From assembly GCA_948567375.1 (NCBI GenBank), contig OX419759.1, positions 44,792,593 through 44,856,592 of the forward strand: DNA of 64,000 nt, in the 5' to 3' direction. Positions 32,250 to 44,867 of the stretch are shown piece by piece. Every line of letters starts with the position of its first letter. The stretch's first letter is position 1. Made by a program: the position numbers and the translations under genes. The notes under the pieces are model-generated. The model was not told the DNA's origin. It searched no databases and saw nothing but the letters and a program-made list of their open reading frames with translations. This stretch comes from Lunularia cruciata (taxonomy: Eukaryota; Streptophyta; Marchantiopsida; Lunulariales; Lunulariaceae).

Positions 32250-32460
32250 GTGAATTCCGTAGATACAGGTACCTGTGTAGGTGAATCCCGTAGATACAGG
32301 TACCTGTAATGTATTGTCGATATTTTGGCTTCTATCACGCGAGTATTTCTGATTTTCAAAATGTTCTGCAGGTTATGCCAGTTTTCCTCGTAAGAACCCG
32401 ATTCGAAGGAGTAGTTACCTTTGAGTAGGTGAATTCCGTAGAAACAGGTACCTGTATTGT
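32138..32460 (+). repeat. 179-bp tandem duplication covering the last PARP exon
   Basis: The end of the last intron, the acceptor and the terminal exon recur 179 bp downstream. The second exon copy is 32,372-32,428 with its own AG (32,370-32,371) and TAG. Copy 1 encodes VMPVFLVRTPFEGVVIFE; copy 2 changes Pro to Arg and Ile to Thr. Between and after them lie 31-bp repeats (GTAGGTGAATTCCGTAGATA...) at 32,246-32,276, 32,277-32,307 and 32,425 onward. Confidence 0.9.
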
Positions 32461-35019
32461 ACACGTGTACAGTGATATTTGTACATGCCCTGCAGGACGA
32501 TATGAGAGGACAGAAATGGGCAGCTTTTATGATTGCACACTGATCAAAGTCCATATGCACGTGCAGCCAACTCTAGCCCACTCTTCTCATACAAAATCGT
32601 TGTTCTTAGGGGCCTAGTCACATCGCCAACAGCGAAGAGAGTGTGCGTTGATCATCACGCTGAGATGATGAGCAGTGGTAATAGATGTCTCAAAGTTTTA
32701 GATTCGTGTTGCGTACAGAAGTATCGGTGTACAAGGCTCGAAGACAGCAATCTCCCTAGTATAGGGAAGAGAGATAGAACGTTAGAATTACGAGGGGTAG
32801 AGGTTCAAGGGGAGGAAAGCTGTCGACACACTTATCGGATGCATATATGTGGCCAACACTTGCAAGTATTCCATGCTCTGAACATTGGGCAATGGGATGC
32901 TTCTTGTAGCACCTTATTTCGTCCTGGCAAATGCCAATTTTGTAGTATCATATGTACATGATCTGCGGATCCGTTTTGTAATGTGGATCTGTTTCGCTCA
33001 CTTGTCTTTCGGAATTTTGATAGGTGCTTTTGTTTCTGAAAACATCTGACCTGGGCTTCGTTGATTTTTGTTTGTTGTACACATCGCTCTTCTGCTCATG
33101 TTCTTTCTAGTGTCAAAGAGTGACACTTGGTGGAACATTGTCTCTCTTATTTTGTGAGATTGTGAGTATCTTCTCTTGCGGCATTTATGGCGAGGGATAA
33201 GGAGTTATGGAAGTCCATCTTATGTAAGATACCATGACATTGTAGCCTTTTCCTCCCATAGTTTATGGAGATCCTCTCATAGTTTATCTTTTTCTTCCAT
33301 AGTGTCCACTCTATTTCGTCTTTGCGCAGAAGTATAGTTGTGGGAGTGATTGCTATTCACCATGTATTGGGGGTCCAACACGGAGAGTCATAGCAAATCT
33401 TTGTGAAATGCTCTAACTTGTCAAAGTACATACACTACTCCTGGCAGTTGTACCAGGAAGAGGTGTGTGAAAGGGGGAAATTGTTGGACGAAAGGGAATT
33501 TGAATTTATGGTGAGAAAAAAGGATCTACGGTAAAATATTTTGTGGACGAAGAGTTATATATTCGGTGTCATTTCTCGCGTCGGAGACATTTGGCTTGTA
33601 CAATGGCATCTCAACTCATATTTCGTTCCTATGAGGGAAAGAAGAATATAGAAAATGGAAAGACCATTCGTACCAGACTAGTGGTCTGTGAAGAACTGAA
33701 TAAATCATGTAGACTTTAATGCCTATACTTGAAAAGTTAAATTATTTTGACTTTAATGCTTCTACTTGAAAATTTTGGTCTTGTTAACTGATGTTCTGCA
33801 ACTGTGACAAAGAAAAGTTTTAATATTGCCGAGAAGTCCCTTAACACCTATTATCTTCCAACCAATCCACGACTTAAAGAGCGAGCCGAACTGTGCAGTA
33901 TATATACCGCCCTTCATGGTGATAAATCATCTGACGAGCATCTTGTGAAGTACGTGTCCTTGGAGATGAAGAATTTAGGGCGTGGACAGTTTAAATCACC
34001 GAAAAGATTGTCCAATTTTTGCTGGTTGGGGCTATATTGGGGCTTTTTAGCCCCATTTTACATTTTTTTGTCTCTCCCTTGTGAGTCTTCCCATCTTCTT
34101 ATGGGGTCTTCCCATCCTTCGTTTTTTTCTACGCGGTCGCCTTACTTTTGCTGGTTTACCCTTCTGATTCGTAATGCCCTTGTAGATGTCCATAGCTGGA
34201 GGCTACAAACAATAATATGAGAAAATACTGCATGCGCCATTCGATATGTACTGATATGTACTGTCGTATTGTTCTCTGCCAGCCATAAATATTCTGGTCC
34301 AGTGTCTTGACATTTCAGTATCGGGTGACTTGAATCTGCCTCGTAATCTACCTCATGAGAGTGATGCCCAATTCAGGGCAGGTCCTTCTGAGCATTTGTC
34401 TGGAATCAGAGTCGTATCCAGATGCGCAACGGTTATTCCATCAGATCATGTCCCGCCCCAGGCCAAGAAAGGACTGCAGCAGTATTTCCAAGTTAGAGCA
34501 AGCAAGTGAAGTGTAAACGGATCTTGCTTGCTTTCACTGCGGATCACAAGTTTGGATACATTCCTCTCCATGTTCACCTTTTGACCTTTGCATTAAGTAA
34601 TCAATTCAGGGAGCGCTTTACATCTTTCAACTTGTCTTGAAGATTAGGTGAACACACACTCTGAGTTGCACTTCACCATGAGAAAAACTGGCCTTTGAGT
34701 AGCAATAGCACTTCCACTTGTAGATAACGCATATGCATTTCCGTGTACAGTTTCCTGTTACAGTCTTGGGAGTTGCAGCCCGATTATTTATGTCTAAATG
34801 GAGTCCTAGTAAGTTGTGCAAGAATGGGGGTTTGAGTGGTGGCGATAGTCGAGCTACGTTTGGCTGGATTAGAGACACCTTTCCGTCGCGTTACAGAGAA
34901 ATGGCACAACACATCCTGTTCTCCATAACGGCCTCCTCAGATGTCTCGATCATGCGGCGCATGCTCCTGCGACTTTTAGACGTGCGCAAATTGTCTTTGT
35001 GAGCAACAGTTGTTCAAAC
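32461..35019. other. Intergenic stretch after the PARP gene
   Basis: Probably PARP 3' UTR at the left. Frames at 32,533-32,961 and 33,804-34,220 have no recognisable domain and I do not call them. 34,030-34,150 holds hairpin repeat copy 2. Confidence 0.4.
34030..34150 (+). repeat. Dispersed hairpin repeat, copy 2
   Basis: TTGGGGCTTTTTAGCCCCA near 34,036-34,054, then TGGGGTCTTCCCATCCTTCG and CTACGCGGTCGCC. It matches copy 1 at 25,888-25,960 in the same order and orientation, with extra T-rich sequence between. Confidence 0.65.
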
Positions 35020-36650
35020 GACATAACTCGGATTAACTTCTACCGTCACACCTGTCGGCGGGTGACAACCTTCGCGAAACAAGTGTCGATGCAATCGTCG
35101 AGGCGGATTGGGGATTGGTTGCAGATCTTATATGGTTGCATTTTTGGAGACTGCTCCGTTGGAATAAGTCGAAATTGCAGGCACCTGTATGTCCAAAGAA
35201 TCTATGTCATGACAGTAAATAGAATCTCAACTCTACCAGTTACGGTGGCTAGTAAAGAGAGAAGGGCATCGTTCACTACTGATTAAAGATTGGCCGTGGA
35301 TTATCGTGTAGGGTTGTGTTGGATCTATGCTTCTCAATGCAACCGAGAAATGGTAGCCAAAAGGATGCACTAGTAAACAAAGGTTCCTTAAGAGGATTCG
35401 AGCAGATTGATGAGACCAAGATGAAAACTCGAATGTGTGAATGTCCTGGGGTAGTATTATGTTATTATATGGATATGGTAGTACGGGATTGAACTGCCAA
35501 GGTATGCCTGTTGCTACGATTTACAACTGAACATGACAGGAAGCATGACAGATATATCATCAAACTTTTGTCAAAGCAGGGTTCAAATTCTTTAGAGGCA
35601 CCATGAGGCATTCTGAGAACTAAAGATATAATTTACAAGTTTCAAGTATTCGGTGCTCCCACGCCAAGTATAACTTGACTGAAATGTACCCTATCCAGTC
35701 TAGACCAGGTCTCAAAGTGATGATCACCAGTGACGACTGCAAATTCATTTCCAGGATTAATTTACCTCTACTTCGATGAATTGGGATTGAGACTAGGAAT
35801 TACCAAGTCATGCAATACCAAGCCAACCCTCAATTTTACCGGAACAAGTAGCCTGGCTTTAAAGCAACTGGTCTGACGGAAGAATGTTACATACAGGTCG
35901 GTCTGGCCTAGGTTCTAAAGGCAGAGTCGACGGGGCTCCTCCAACTGCGGAAGCTGTGAATAGTGGCCTGTCCAAACGTACAGACGAATTTCCCGTGCTG
36001 GTTGCTATTTTCGCCAAAGTTGGACTTGATGCACAGGACACGATTATTCTCCCGGGTACACAAGCTTGTATGTAACTGACAGCTTTCACATGAGTTAGAT
36101 TAATGTTATGTTTAGCAACAGATCATACTAGGATGCCAAGCGTAGGGACGATTACGCCCAGCTGGTTGCTACTTTCGCCAAAGTTGGACTTGATGCACGT
36201 GCGTGATTATTCTATCAGGTACACAAGCTTATATATATATATATACTGGACAGATTCATGTGAGTGAGATTAGAGTTGTGTTTAGCCACAGATTATAGTA
36301 GGATGTGTATCCACATTGTCCAGGTTCCGCTCTAATAATTCGATCTCTGGCTAATGATATAAGGACAGTAGCCAGTGGGTAGGTATATCTCTACAGGTTT
36401 ACTTGTATTTCCGAGACCTGGTGAATATGGACTGAAAAACCAAACAGATTCTATAAGTTTAATCTTTGCCGATCGAAATGTTCTTGTATTGAACTCAGGT
36501 GAACATTCCATCGGAAACCATCACTGCGGAGCGTTTCTCGAGAGGCCCTACAACTTTGAGGGTGAGCTGGAACATCACAGACCCCTCATTAGACCCTGCT
36601 TTTGCTGCCCGTCTAAAGACCCGCTGCCCTGGAATCGGACGTGGCATTCA
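35020..36650 (+). pseudogene. Class III (secretory plant) peroxidase relic
   Basis: Three pieces in gene order. First piece, 35,025-35,185: NFYRHTCRRV matches the FY..TCP start of the mature enzyme. In a shifted frame EADWGLVADLIWLHF leads to GDCSVG, where the distal-His FHDC box should be; the His-Asp part is damaged. Second piece, 35,900-36,070: SKGRVDGAPPTAEAVNSGL and VLVAIFAKVGLDAQDTIILP match the stretch before the proximal His. Third piece, 36,498-36,640: an AG acceptor, then GEHSIGNHHCGAFLERPYNF (proximal haem His in the GxHTIG box), and after a frameshift DPSLDPAFAARLKTRCPG. The family makes secreted haem peroxidases of the cell wall. The frameshifts, the missing middle and the lack of a start make this a pseudogene. 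Part of the second piece is duplicated in tandem. Confidence 0.82.
35975..36315 (+). repeat. Tandem duplication of a peroxidase exon end and following intron
   Basis: About 165 bp in two units. Both include CTGGTTGCTA.TTTCGCCAAA, GTTGGACTTGATGCAC and GGTACACAAGCTT. The copy near 36,155-36,315 carries an added (TA)n run at 36,230-36,243 and an in-frame stop. Confidence 0.8.
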
Positions 36651-36769
36651 TGAGCGACCAAATCATTTCTGCGCGATTTCATTTAGGCTGTAGATCTGTA
36701 CGGATGGAGGAAGCACTCCGCTTTTGATGGAAAAAGGTGGTATTGATCCGAATAGAGAGAAGGTGTCTG

Positions 36770-36857
36770 CTTGGGTTAACACGAAAGAAGGGATAACCCC
36801 ATCAAGCTGCACAAGGAAAAGAGGTAGGGGTAAAATGGGGCTAAACCCCAATTTGAA
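36770..36857 (-). repeat. Dispersed hairpin repeat, copy 3 (reversed)
   Basis: On the minus strand it reads TTGGGGTTTAGCCCCATTTT, then GATGGGGTTATCCCTTCTTT. This is the same order as copies 1 and 2 but more diverged. It borders family D sequence. Confidence 0.5.
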
Positions 36858-36899
36858 TATGGCCAACAGGCCCAATAAAATACTCCAAACGAAAAGAAT

Positions 36900-37960
36900 A
36901 CATGTGATGCAAGCACACCAAAAAGCGCCTATAGAGAAGATGAGCCATAGACTATGAAAGGGGGGCACAGTCATAAAGAACTGAGCACTAAGGATAGAAA
37001 CCACCTGCAGAAATGCTAATAGGTGAGCAAAGTAGAAACCTACAACAGGACCGCATGATAGAGATCCTCCAAGGGTATGTATCACAACGGTGAGGAGAGT
37101 GCAGTCAATGGAACAAGAGCACCCACTACTTATGCTTGCCAATGAACTCAGAACCTATGACCTCTATAGAGATCCTATGCTGAAAATAAGAGGTAAGCGT
37201 GTCGGTGAGAAAGCCAATGCGCCTCTCCTCTGTAAAGAGCCCCGTGCTGCTTCTCAAAGGAGGCCATCAAGCTGATAATGAAGGTGGCCAAAAATCTCCA
37301 CTGCTAGAGGGATGAAGGTGTCAAAGGCAAGCAGTGGGGCATAATGGTCCTCCTTCCCCCTAGTGGCAATGATCACTATGGCTCTTCCATGGATGCTAGC
37401 TCATGCCAAGGACTCTGGTTTGAGTGGGTTTGTATCAACCACATCACGCAATATACATTAGCCATTCCTGGAAATGACAACATCTGTCAGTACCTTCTAT
37501 TAGGTGGGCATGGTAGGACCATTCATCGCTCAATCTGAACCTATGAGTGAGTAGAGTGTAGGATCTGTGCACCGTATCTCTAATGGCATCATGGACTTTG
37601 GTAGGCTCTCCTTTGATGACACATTGTATGATCTGGATGCACTCTACATCAAATGTAGACCCACACAGGCATTGGTATGGTATGGCCAAGAGTGCTAGAT
37701 ATGGTAGACCTAGCTGAATCCAAAGGGCCGTGGTGAACTCTTCCAACCTGAATTGAAATTCCTCAATCAAAGGAGAAGCATGAAGCCAAGCTAGTGTGCC
37801 CTTCCCATCATAAGAGACAATCCTAGCTCTATATGGTAATGACACTTCAATGAGGATGCTAGAAAGGGTGTGAGTGTGAATGCGCTCAATGAGCTCCACT
37901 TGAAACTTCCTCGAGTCTAGGGAAACAAAGTCCACAAGGAGAGAAAGTGATAGTCCCACA
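36900..37960 (-). pseudogene. Family D gag-like region, copy 1
   Basis: The minus-strand frame 37,444-37,959 (171 aa) reads LVDFVSLDSRKFQVELIERI, then WLHASPLIEEFQFRLEEF and FTTALWIQLGLPYLALLAIP. The last part recalls the DUF4283-type segment found in some plant gag and LINE ORF1 proteins; that assignment is tentative. The whole stretch recurs, more decayed, at 43,330-44,410. It lies just inside a family D LTR on its right, so it is probably the start of the D internal region. The zinc knuckle expected of gag was not found. Confidence 0.5.
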
Positions 37961-38059
37961 TCCTTGTGAATCCAATAGTATTGGATTGATCCAAATACGC
38001 ATGGTTATGATCTCTCAAGCAAGTCACCATAATAGTTTGTCCATCTTGAATGGCAATAA

Positions 38060-38615
38060 GGTAATGGAATGTTCCAAGGACATGAGAAACCCCAAGAGAG
38101 ACACATGAGAAGAAACACAAGGTTTCATTCCTCAATACTTCAATGCCCAAAATGAGCACCTTGTTTTTATTATATAGCAAAGAGGATCCACTCAAAGGAA
38201 GCTACACCCTTGGATCAAATACATGGATTTATGACATGTCAATGAGCTCCCCCTTAGATTAGATACATGGATTGGTGACAGGTGAATCCTTGTCCTATTT
38301 GATTGATCCAACAAGTTTGACTAAAGGGAATCTTTGGAGAATCTTCATGTAGGAAGCTCAAAACAGCATCGAGTGAGGTTCTCATTAAGACAAACAAGAG
38401 AGGAGAAAGCAATGTCATTTCTTTTGAAGAGGAGGAAATATTTTATTTTTTGTAATTCATCCATTTAGGCTTTCAAAATTAGCTCTGAATATTTTGGGTG
38501 TTTTTATCCTCTCCTCTATTAGTGGAAGTACTCTTTTGGTCACACCTCTTTTGATCTACTCATACCTAACAATATTACCAAACCAATTTCACCTCTGGAT
38601 AATTTGTCTCGCTAA
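38060..38615 (-). repeat. Family D LTR, copy 1
   Basis: Aligns with 52,796-53,370 (shared: TTATTATATAGCAAA.AGGATC, CTCAAAG.AAGCT.CACCCTTGGATCA, TTTGACTAAAGGGAATCTT, GAAGTACTCTTTTGGT). The reverse complement of the same LTR occurs at 48,818-49,582. With the gag-like region to its left, it would be a 5' LTR on the minus strand. Confidence 0.75.
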
Positions 38616-38699
38616 TGGTATTAGGAACTTCCTCCCTTTTAAGATGCAATGTCCTCATTGCAAAGTTGTTGCCCAAAAGATTGCACTAACACCGGTGCA

Positions 38700-41600
38700 T
38701 TGGTCAAGTTAGATGTGGGCTCTCATGTTTCCTCATACAATAGGTACCCTTTCTAATGTATGAGATATTCTACACAAGGATGGCATGTACCACAGATGCA
38801 TTTATGGAGAATGCATTTGACTTTGTATTCCTCCATGCCATCAATGAGTGTTGGACAAGGTAGAGCTTCTTTGTATGGAAGGAAAGTGAGGTGGTCATGG
38901 TGCATATCTATGTAGCAAGGAAACATGGAACATTGGATGGATTTTCATGTGTGGCAATAGCTCAAGGTGATAAGGCATTGTGTTGATTCAATGGAGGATG
39001 GGAAAAGGGCCAATAAAATGAGGTCTGAGCTTCCGAGTGCTAACTAACATGAGATTTGTTGTAGATAGCCACACTAGATTCACAACATTGAACTCAATTT
39101 TCCTATAATGTGCATCTACATATTGTTCCTATCAATTTTGGGCTATTTGCAACATGTACTTGGCGTTCTCGACACCTTATTGGATCCTAGAAACAAACGT
39201 GTTGATAACATCAGCTTTTGTAGCCATTGGATAGATCTTTACTAAGCTTAAAGGTGTGAAAGGATATTCTCAATACATGAAGAATGGTTGACCTATGTAG
39301 ATGCATTCATTGAATTGTTATAGTCAAATTCCACTAGTGGAAGCAAGGTTTCCCACCTTTCTTGCTCCTCCAAGGTGAAGCCTCAAAGCATCTCCTTGAT
39401 AATGCAATTGGTATGCTCTATTTGTCAATTGATTTATGGGTTATATGCTATGGACATGGAAAGTTTGGTTTTGAAGATGCCAAATAGTGTTCTCAAAAAA
39501 AAACTAATGAATTGAGTACCTTGATCAATAATGAGCACTCAAGACAAGCCATGGTGAGAAAAGACCATAGCTAAGTACAACTGAGCTAACTGTAGAGTAA
39601 TCACTTCCTTGTTTGTAGGACACACATGAATCATTTTTCTGAGTTGGTCTACAAAGACAACAATGGAGTCAAACCTAAGGTAGCCTTGGGCAATTCACAA
39701 ACTAGATCTATGCTAACCTGCTCCTAACATTGTGTAGGAGTAGAGAGGAGTTGAAGGAGTACTATGGTAACCTAATTAGAGGCATCCATTTTTTGATAGA
39801 GTAGGATGCTTTAAATATACTCCAATGCATTGTTGCTCATCTTGCCTAATAGTAATGACATTTGATTGCATCTAAGGTCTTGTCCACTCCAATGTAACCT
39901 ACAATGGGGGAATCATGATATTATGCTTGATGGTGGTTCTTAGGTTTAGATCATCCAAGATCCACAACTTACAATCATGAAAGGTGAGTCCTTGGATATT
40001 AGTTACACCTTTGGATGATTGAGCTCCTATAATTTGTGGGTCAATCTTCATAGCAATAAGAATCCTTGGCCAGAAAATTGGGTTCATCTTGACCTCTACA
40101 ACCAAATTGTTCACCATAAGCATTTGGGTGAATGCATTTACAAGTTGTTGCTTGCCTTCCACATATGTGATTTTCATGTGAACCATTGTCTCTACTCTGC
40201 CCAACAAAGCTATCAATGGGATATATCTTTTTGTGTCTCAACATAGACTAGTGGTTTCTGGTCTATCTCAACTACAAATGCTTGGTTGCAAGGACAATAA
40301 AAAACTCTTTGCATGTAGTGGTGTGATAATTGTGCTCTATAAGTAATAACTTTTGAGAGAAATATACAATTGTGTGCTATTCATCACTTTACTCTTGTTG
40401 TAGGATTTCTCTTATTGAAATGCTTGATGCATTGATAACCAACTTGATTGGAGATGTTGGGTCAGATTGGTGATATGCAGCAATGCATCTTTTTATTCTT
40501 GAAAGGCCAATTCCTATGCGATTCTCCAAATCCACTTCTTTCCCTTGCTAAGGAGTTCCATTAGGAGTTGTGTGACCATAGAGAAGTCCTTGAAAAAGTG
40601 ATAATATAACCCTATCAATCCCAAGAAACTCTTGAGTTGAATCTAATCTTCTAGAGCACCCCATTTTTGAATAATATCTATTTTATCTGGTAAAACTTGG
40701 ATACCTTTTGCACTTACTTTATGTTCCAGTAATCAACTTTAGACTTGTTAAACTCGTACTTTGAGATTTTGGTATACAATTGGTTCTATCACAAAATCTA
40801 TAAGACTTCTTGTAGATGTTGCGTGTGCTCCTTCATTGTCCTATTGTAGACTAAGCTATCATCAAGGAAAATGATAATAGACTTATCCAAGTATGGATGA
40901 AATATATCATTCATCAAACTCATGAAAGTGGTTAGTGTGTTGGTGAGGTCAAATAGTATCTCGTTCAAAGTGACCATATCTTGTTCAAAAAGTAACTTTG
41001 TGTACGTCTTCCTCTACAATCTTTATTTGGTTATAACCACTTCATAGATCAAGCTTGGTGAAGTGTTTTACCCCACCATTGAGTTGATCAAACAGATCAT
41101 CCATCTAAAGTAATAGGTATTTGTTCTTCACCATTTGTTGATTCAAGCCCTAATAGTCAATGTACATTTACATTGTATCATCTTTCTTCTTCACAAACAA
41201 GACAAGAGCCCCATATGGTGATACCCTAAGTTGGATAAACCCTTTCTACAACATATCCTTGATTTGAGCCTTGCACACCTCTAATTCATGAAGTGATAGT
41301 CGATATGGTGCCTTACAAAGAGGTGTCTTCTCATGAAGTAACTCAATTTTATAATCTACTCTCCTTTTTGGTGGTAATCCTAAAGATGATTCATATTGAA
41401 AGACATCTTGAAACTCATTGACCACATCTTTCAAATTCTTAATAATTTGAACATTGAGTTGTGCACTATGTACTTCTCTTATTAGACCCATGTAACATCT
41501 ATCTGTCTTATTGATAGCTATTGTCTCTATGACATAAAAAGGTAGTTTTTGGGCTTTGCAATCTTCCCTTATCTCCAATTATCTTCCATTGGCTAGTTTT

Positions 41601-42010
41601 CACTATTTTCTTTCTTCAATCTACCATGGAGTAGTGCTCCATCCATGGCATGCCTAAGATCATATTGTGATGAGCTAACTATATAACTTGCCACTCAATT
41701 TCTTCTTGATACGCTCTTACAAAGAGTATTACCTTTTTAGGTACCAATTCAATCCTCTTGTCTGACCATTAGGTAACTCTACTTCTTCATTTCCATCCCC
41801 AACCTTATTGCAATAGAGCAAGACAAAAAATTCTCTATTGATCCAAGATCTATCAATACTCTCACCTGATTATCTTTTAGGACTCCATTTACAATAATCA
41901 ATTGTGCATTTTTTGCTCAACCTTTGTGCACTTTTCCTCTTCCTCCCCTAATTTTACTCCTCACCATTGAACCAATAAGACCATGAGGTACATTTACTAG
42001 TGATATTCAT
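38700..42010 (-). pseudogene. Family B copy 2: chromovirus-like pol
   Basis: Minus strand, same family as 3,001-5,395 and more complete at the integrase end. Integrase lies across about 38,800-39,800, RNase H near 40,400-40,500, RT near 40,600-41,400 (a clear piece at 41,246-41,578: PPKRRVDYKIELLHEKTPLC, PYRLSLHELEVCKAQI) and the protease/linker near 41,600-41,900. Stops and small indels are frequent. Its right end merges into an ACAATTGTATA-rich stretch (42,120-42,215). Confidence 0.85.
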
Positions 42011-42119
42011 TTTTTGATGTGATTTCAACATCTTACTCCTTGATTTGTCTCTCCAAGTTGTTCAAAGATTCCTTGTAAGGAAACCAAGGGCTTCTAGGAA
42101 GGCAAGCACAACAATTGAT

Positions 42120-42215
42120 GGCTGTACAGTTTTATAATTGTATATACAATTGTATAGTTGTATGTACAATTATATTACAATTGATATATTACAATTTTAT
42201 ACAATTGATATACAG
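42120..42215. repeat. Simple repeat of ACAATTGTATA-like units
   Basis: Several imperfect short units, partly palindromic. No coding. Confidence 0.6.
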
Positions 42216-42489
42216 CAAAACTAGCAATGGTATATGCAACGACGTCAATGAACTCCACTCCAAAATGGTAAACAAGATATACTTTCACTTGCTCACATTG
42301 GATGTACATAACCTTGATGTGGAACAGATTCATGAATGAAAATTGTCCTTCATGAGCATCCATCTCATCCTCTCTCTAAAACACCCCCAATCTATCAATT
42401 GTCATACTTTTTCTTCCCTCAAAATTACTTAGTCTCAATAGCTCTTGTTCTTCCAAGAGGGATGGTGATCCACTCACTTGGATTAAAAT

Positions 42490-42690
42490 ACTTGCTCTCA
42501 TACCATTGTAATCTTCCAAGGATAAGAGAAACCCCAAGAGAGATACAAAAGAAGAAACAAAAGAGAAACATAAAGTTTCATTCCTCCTCAATATTCTTAT
42601 GCCCCAAAAGAACACTTTATCTTTATTTTATAACAAAGAGGATCCACTCAAAGGAAGCTACACCCTTGTTTGGAAGCATAAGTTATGCAC
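42490..42690 (-). repeat. Family D LTR end with tRNA-iMet-type primer site
   Basis: 42,506-42,690 matches the family D LTR edge (AAACCCCAAGAGAGA, GAACACTTTAT, AACAAAGAGGATCCACTCAA). Just to its left the minus strand reads TGGTATGAGAGCAAG, one base from the common TGGTATCAGAGC site that primes from initiator Met tRNA. This places it as a 5' LTR on the minus strand, with the internal part to the left lost. Confidence 0.65.
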
Positions 42691-43329
42691 TGATCATGTC
42701 ATTGAGTGTGCACTTATGCTCCATTAGACCGCATCTTAGTTAGTTACAAATAGTGCACATAGAGGAAAATCTTGGTTGAGATAAGCTTTGGTTTGACTTT
42801 GTAAGGTGGAGATTGACCAAATGGATTGCACTTTTGGTGTCCTTTACATTTATTCCACTATCATAGGACTAAATATAGACATATGGGGATAATATATTGG
42901 TTAAGGAGAGGAGGATCTTGCTTAATCTAGGTTCTTTATTGAGAGAGTGGTTGAATTAGTGAGATCAGAGTCCACAACTTTATGTTGTAGGGTGGAACCA
43001 ATGTACAAAATCCAAGGAGTAGCGAATTGGACCAATCAACAATTCAAGAAGTATTGCTACAAGGTTTGTGCAGGCTTTTGTTGAAAAAATCCTACTTATA
43101 ATGTTTCTAGTGCAACCAGCTTGAAGTAGATCTGAAGCAAAGAGGAATGAATTGGTTCCTCTTATGAGACAGTCCACTCAGTTGTATCTCTAGCTGTTGA
43201 ATCACAAATTAAGGGTGAGAGTGTTATTGTTAACTCTTAGCCTCCTTGTTGGAGTGGAAGATAAATAAAACACCCTGAAGGAAAGGAGGAAGGAGGACAA
43301 AGAACAAACAAGTGAGAAAGGAAAGAAAA
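42691..43329. other. Unassigned stretch between retroelement pieces
   Basis: No recognisable gene or repeat. Probably eroded retroelement sequence. Confidence 0.3.
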
Positions 43330-44410
43330 CTTCAAGGCACAAGAACCACAAGCAACCTAAAACAAAGGTTTACACCAATAGGGCACAAAAGGACACCTCA
43401 AGGAAAAAGAGCCGCAACAACAAGAACCAAAGAAAGTAAGGAGGGGCTGGTCTACTCTTGAATTGTGTGGTAGAGGTACTCCAATGGTATGCTTGGTAAG
43501 TGAGGAGGGAGGACCTTAAACATGCTTGATGTACCTACCATAGCTGCTCAGGCAAAGGCATAATTCTTGAGCATGTTGCAAAGTGACTAATACATGTTGC
43601 CAGTAATATGATGTGAGCATGGCTAGAGAGATAAAAATGCTCCTCTAGTCTACATAGAACCTTGTGTTGCATCTATGAGGAGATTGTCAAAATGATGATG
43701 TAGGCTCACAAAAATCTCAATTGCAAAGGAGACAAAGGTCTTTAAAATAGCTTAGGTGCATAGTAGTCATCCTTGTTCCTAGAAGAAATGGTTGTTGTTG
43801 CACTTGCATGTTTGCTTGCCCGTGTCAAGGACTCACTTATAAAAGGTTGGCCATCACCATGTTATGCAAGGTGTGGCAACCATGAAGTAACAATATCTAC
43901 TTGCACTCCAAGGATAAGTGTTCATAGTAGATCCAACTAGTGTTCAATTTGAACCTAGGCCCAAGCAACTTGTAAGATTTAAATGATTTATCATGAAGTG
44001 CATCATGGACTCTAGTGAGCTCCTCCTTATTGCACATCATAGAAAGTGTATCCTTTGCATGTCATAAGGGGAACCACATGTGCATTGGTCTGATAACCCT
44101 ATAAGACCTAGATGTGGGAGACCCCATCTCAATCATAGTGATATGGTAAACTTCCAAAAAGTGAAATGGAAGCCATCAATCAAGGGTTAAGCCTGGAACC
44201 AAGCTCCAAAGCGTTTTCTTTACAAGAGAGGATCCTATCAAGTAAAGGTACATCAATGAGGATGCTAGTAAGTGTGTGAGTGTGCATATGCTCCTTGAGA
44301 TCAATTGGAGCTTCCTAGAGTTTAGGGATACAAAGTCAATAAACTCATGACATGCATGTGGGGCCTGGCAATAAGTCATGGGCCAAACAAAAATATGCAT
44401 GGAAGGCAAA
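43330..44410 (-). pseudogene. Family D gag-like region, copy 2
   Basis: Nucleotide-level relative of 36,900-37,960. Shared pieces include ATCAATGAGGATGCTAG.A followed by GTGTGTGAGTGTG, GTCAAGGACTC and the antisense of FVSLNSRKLQ. More stops than copy 1. Confidence 0.6.
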
Positions 44411-44867
44411 AATACATCAACCCACTATTGTGATAGGTCTCAAGAGAAAAGGACAACCCTCATGTAAAAATTGGTCTGCTAAATGAGGCACCACTAGCGC
44501 TCATGCTCTGATATATGTTCTTGGTATTATGGTCTCTTGGGCTAAGGCCGCATCTGCCCATGACTATAGGGAGAGCTATTTGCTACTTATACCACTCATT
44601 TGATAGATATGGGAACATGCATGGTCCTAATAGACTGGAGAAATTATGGTAAACATCCATAAATGTGGCAACAATGCATCCTTAGGTCATAATGTCCATG
44701 TCAAATATGAAGCCTTAAGGAGGTAGCACTGACTAAGAATGGAATAGGACACTTGAGTATTTACCAATTGGAGGAGGAGGTGAGTATGGGATGTGGCATG
44801 TACTAAGGTATCCGTTATGAACAATAATCTTCTTATCCCACAAGAGAGCTTAAAACTCTCAAAACAC

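Noticed and set aside
32533-32961. 142-aa Cys-rich frame after the PARP gene
   Set aside because: No domain, lies in probable 3' UTR, no exon signals in its favour.
33804-34220. 138-aa frame
   Set aside because: Its C-terminal half is the hairpin repeat; the N-terminal part matches nothing known.
36663-37142. 159-aa hydrophobic minus-strand frame, possible membrane protein
   Set aside because: It overlaps the hairpin repeat and family D debris, has no homologous frame elsewhere in the window and no recognised domain.
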